A stretch of 7,650 bases of DNA. It comes from Veillonella parvula (GTDB taxonomy: Bacteria; Bacillota; Negativicutes; Veillonellales; Veillonellaceae). The stretch spans positions 1-7,650 of the forward strand of contig CAMUQE010000089.1 of the NCBI GenBank assembly GCA_947096075.1. Reading direction: 5' to 3'. This document shows, in pieces, positions 5,426 to 7,650 of this stretch (its first letter is position 1; every line of letters begins with the position of its first letter). Both the position numbers and the translations under genes were made by a program. The notes under the pieces are model-generated. The model worked only from the letters and a program-made list of their open reading frames with translations, had not been told where the DNA came from and ran no database searches.

Positions 5426-7615
5426 TCATCCCTTTTTAACAGGCGCAAATTTTGCCATTACGACACGTACACCTTGTGTAGGGAACTCGATAGTCAATTT
5501 CATACCCGCCCCTTCACCAGTTACGTTGATTACTTTACCATTACCCCATTTACTATGAATAGCCGTATCGCCCACCTTCCAGTCGGCAATTACTTCATTA
5601 CGAACAATTGGCTTCGTCACGGGGCGGCTAGTAACACTCATATGTTGAGGTACATGACGTTTAATATCGTCAGGCACTTTACGCTTAGCACGTAAGCCAT
5701 CTACTAATTCTTCGGGAATTTCATCGATAAATCGAGATGGTAAATAACTACTAGTACGGCCAAATACAGTTCTAGTAGTGGCATTAGAAATATATAATTC
5801 CTTTTCAGCACGCGTAATACCTACATAAGCAAGGCGACGTTCCTCTTCAATTTCTTCAGGGTTCATCAAGGTACGACTATGAGGGAATAAACCTTCTTCC
5901 AACCCACATAAGAATACGATAGGAAATTCCAAACCCTTTGCAGCATGTAATGTCATCAATGTCACTTTAGCCTCTTCTTGTTCGAAGGAGTCTACATCGT
6001 TAACAAGTGCTACTTGCTCTAAAAAGTCCTCTACAGTACCAGATGGATTTGTATCTTGGAAGTCTTTTGCCACAGATAAAAGCTCACCAATATTCTCAGC
6101 ACGAGCTTGATCTTGTGGGTCTGTACTCTCTTCTAATTGTGCCAAATAACCTGTTCTATCTAGAATAGACTCTAAGATATCGAGTACAGTTTTATCTTCC
6201 ATTTCAGAAACAAGAGTAAAGATGAGAATACCGAATTCTTCTAACTTTTCTTTAGTTTTTCCCTTTATAGAATCAATTAAGTGTAACTGCGTAAGCGTCA
6301 TAAACAAAGACGTTCCTTTTTCACGAGCATAGTCTTGCAGTTTAGCAACTGTAGTGGCCCCAATACTCCGTTTTGGCACATTAATGATGCGCAATAAGCT
6401 CAAATCATCAAAGGGATTGTATAATACGCGTAAATAAGCTAAAACGTCTTTGATTTCTTTACGATCATAGAACTTTGTGCCCCCTACCATCGTATAGGGT
6501 AAGGCCCGCTTAATAAGCGCTTCTTCAAGGACACGAGACTGGGCATTTGTACGATATAAAATGGCCATATCCCCATATGGAACATCGTGAATATCATGTT
6601 TTTTAGCGATTGTGTCACCGATAAAAGCTGCTTCCTCATGTTCGGATTGAGCCGTAAAATGCTGAATTTTTGCGCCTTCTATTTTATCGGTCCAAAGATT
6701 TTTCTCTGGGCGACCTTCATTATTATCGATAACAGCATTGGCTGCATCGAGAATAATCTTAGTAGAACGATAGTTTTGCTCTAATTTAATAGATGTACAA
6801 TTAGGATAGTCCTTTTCAAAATCTAAGATATTTTGAATATCAGCGCCACGCCAAGCGTAAATACTTTGATCAGCATCACCCACGACGGCGATATTCTTCC
6901 AATGTGAAGCTAATAATTTCGCCAATAAATATTGTGCATGGTTTGTATCTTGATACTCGTCAATCATGACATAACGGAAACGATGACTATATTTATCAAG
7001 AACAGCTGCATTAGACTGTAATAATTTAACGGCTACTAATAATAGATCATCAAAATCTAATGCATTATTCTTGCGCAACTCCCGCTCATAATACTCATAA
7101 ACATCAGCTACCTTTTGTTGGTAAAAGTCTCGTGCTTGTTTTCTAAAATCAGAAGCAAAAAGTAATTTATTCTTAGCATCAGATATGGCAGCAATCATAG
7201 CCCCTACAGGATAGTATTTATCATCCAAATTTAACGCTTTCAATGCGGCCTTAATAACAGCTTGAGAGTCAGATGTGTCATAGATAGTAAAATTGCTGTT
7301 ATACCCTAAGAAACTATCTATTTCAAAACGTAAAAACTTAGCACAAAAGCTGTGGAATGTACTGAGCCAAATACGATTTGCCACATCGCCTACAAGACCT
7401 TCTACACGGCTTTTCATTTCTTTCGCCGCTTTATTGGTGAAAGTAATGGCCAAGATTTCATAAGGATTAACACCTTGTGCCAATAAATGTGCAATACGAA
7501 CTGTTAAGACCTTTGTTTTACCAGATCCAGCACCAGCTAAAATCAATAAAGGGCCTTCCGTATGCTGGACTGCTTGTTGTTGTTCTTTATTTAAACCTGT
7601 TAATAATGAATTCAT
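5426..7615 (-). CDS. pcrA: ATP-dependent DNA helicase PcrA (UvrD/Rep family, SF1A)
   Basis: PcrA is a 3'-5' DNA helicase of superfamily 1 that unwinds nicked or damaged duplex DNA in repair and in rolling-circle replication, and removes RNA polymerase or RecA from DNA. The 729-residue protein has the full motif set: Q motif (LNKEQQQAV, residues 8-16), Walker A AGAGSGKT (27-34, K33), motif Ia ITFTNKAAKEM (57-67), Walker B/DExx IDEYQDT (218-224, D219 E220), motif III GDADQSIYAWRGAD (246-259), motif IV LEQNYRST (278-285), motif V TLMTLHAAKGLEF (552-564) and motif VI LAYVGITRAEK (595-605). A basic linker near 640-672 leads to a C-terminal Tudor-like fold (WKVGDTAIHSKWGNGKV, from 679), which in this family contacts RNA polymerase. 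Length matches typical PcrA (about 720-750). The ATG at 7615 follows AGGTG (7627-7623) by 7 nt. It ends in TGA, 81 bp before ligA. The family call is secure; PcrA rather than UvrD rests on the ligA neighbour and inferred lineage. Confidence 0.97.
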   Translation of the reverse strand: MNSLLTGLNKEQQQAVQHTEGPLLILAGAGSGKTKVLTVRIAHLLAQGVNPYEILAITFTNKAAKEMKSRVEGLVGDVANRIWLSTFHSFCAKFLRFEIDSFLGYNSNFTIYDTSDSQAVIKAALKALNLDDKYYPVGAMIAAISDAKNKLLFASDFRKQARDFYQQKVADVYEYYERELRKNNALDFDDLLLVAVKLLQSNAAVLDKYSHRFRYVMIDEYQDTNHAQYLLAKLLASHWKNIAVVGDADQSIYAWRGADIQNILDFEKDYPNCTSIKLEQNYRSTKIILDAANAVIDNNEGRPEKNLWTDKIEGAKIQHFTAQSEHEEAAFIGDTIAKKHDIHDVPYGDMAILYRTNAQSRVLEEALIKRALPYTMVGGTKFYDRKEIKDVLAYLRVLYNPFDDLSLLRIINVPKRSIGATTVAKLQDYAREKGTSLFMTLTQLHLIDSIKGKTKEKLEEFGILIFTLVSEMEDKTVLDILESILDRTGYLAQLEESTDPQDQARAENIGELLSVAKDFQDTNPSGTVEDFLEQVALVNDVDSFEQEEAKVTLMTLHAAKGLEFPIVFLCGLEEGLFPHSRTLMNPEEIEEERRLAYVGITRAEKELYISNATTRTVFGRTSSYLPSRFIDEIPEELVDGLRAKRKVPDDIKRHVPQHMSVTSRPVTKPIVRNEVIADWKVGDTAIHSKWGNGKVINVTGEGAGMKLTIEFPTQGVRVVMAKFAPVKKG

Positions 7616-7622
7616 CGAAACA

Positions 7623-7627
7623 CACCT
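7623..7627 (-). promoter_or_regulatory. Shine-Dalgarno of pcrA
   Basis: On the minus strand AGGTG lies 7 nt before the ATG at 7615 and matches the 3' part of the AAGGAGGTGA consensus. It supports MNSLLTGLNKEQ as the true N-terminus, which places the Q motif at the usual distance from the start. Only 23 bp of sequence lie beyond it, so the pcrA promoter, or an upstream co-transcribed gene, cannot be judged. Confidence 0.6.
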
Positions 7628-7650
7628 ATTGCCCTTACTTATGCAATACA

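Noticed and set aside
1..7650. Search for an undescribed defence, mobile or RNA-based system
   Set aside because: More than 95% of the window is explained by five complete housekeeping genes with intact motifs and normal lengths. No gap exceeds 81 bp, and I saw no repeat arrays, tRNA-like folds or compositional breaks.

Overview
The window is a compact stretch of housekeeping genes from a low-to-moderate GC bacterium. All five protein genes lie on the minus strand. In transcription order they are pcrA, ligA, gatC, gatA and gatB. Together they cover almost the whole window, and the only gaps are 35 bp upstream of pcrA, 81 bp between pcrA and ligA, 75 bp between ligA and gatC, and 57 bp downstream of gatB. 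I see no tRNA, rRNA, mobile element, CRISPR array or foreign-looking segment.

Organism (inference): the AT-leaning codon use, strong AGGAGG-type ribosome binding sites, UvrD/PcrA with a C-terminal Tudor-like tail, NAD+-dependent ligase and amidotransferase GatCAB all point to the Bacillota in the broad sense. Direct adjacency of pcrA-ligA to gatCAB, and a GatB with a four-cysteine CxC/CxxC cluster rather than the cysteine-poor staphylococcal type, make a Negativicute such as Veillonella my best guess. I cannot confirm this without a search.

Layout: 7615-5426 encodes the DNA helicase PcrA. 5344-3341 encodes DNA ligase LigA, probably reached by read-through from pcrA with a possible weak promoter in the AT-rich spacer. 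A near-consensus sigma-A/sigma-70 promoter (TTGAAA, 17 bp, TATAAT) at 3320-3292 then starts the gatCAB transcript about 20 nt before the real gatC start at 3265. gatC, gatA and gatB are tightly packed: the gatC stop codon is part of the gatA Shine-Dalgarno, and gatA and gatB overlap by 4 bp in an ATGA junction. This suits stoichiometric synthesis of the three subunits.

How the genes work together: PcrA and LigA act in DNA repair and replication (unwinding and nick sealing). GatC, GatA and GatB form one enzyme that makes Gln-tRNA(Gln), and often Asn-tRNA(Asn), by amidating mischarged tRNA. The two halves are functionally unrelated but are often neighbours in Bacillota. I found no undescribed system. 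The points worth a second look are start-codon decisions, the internal promoter, the coupled gat junctions and the cysteine cluster of GatB.
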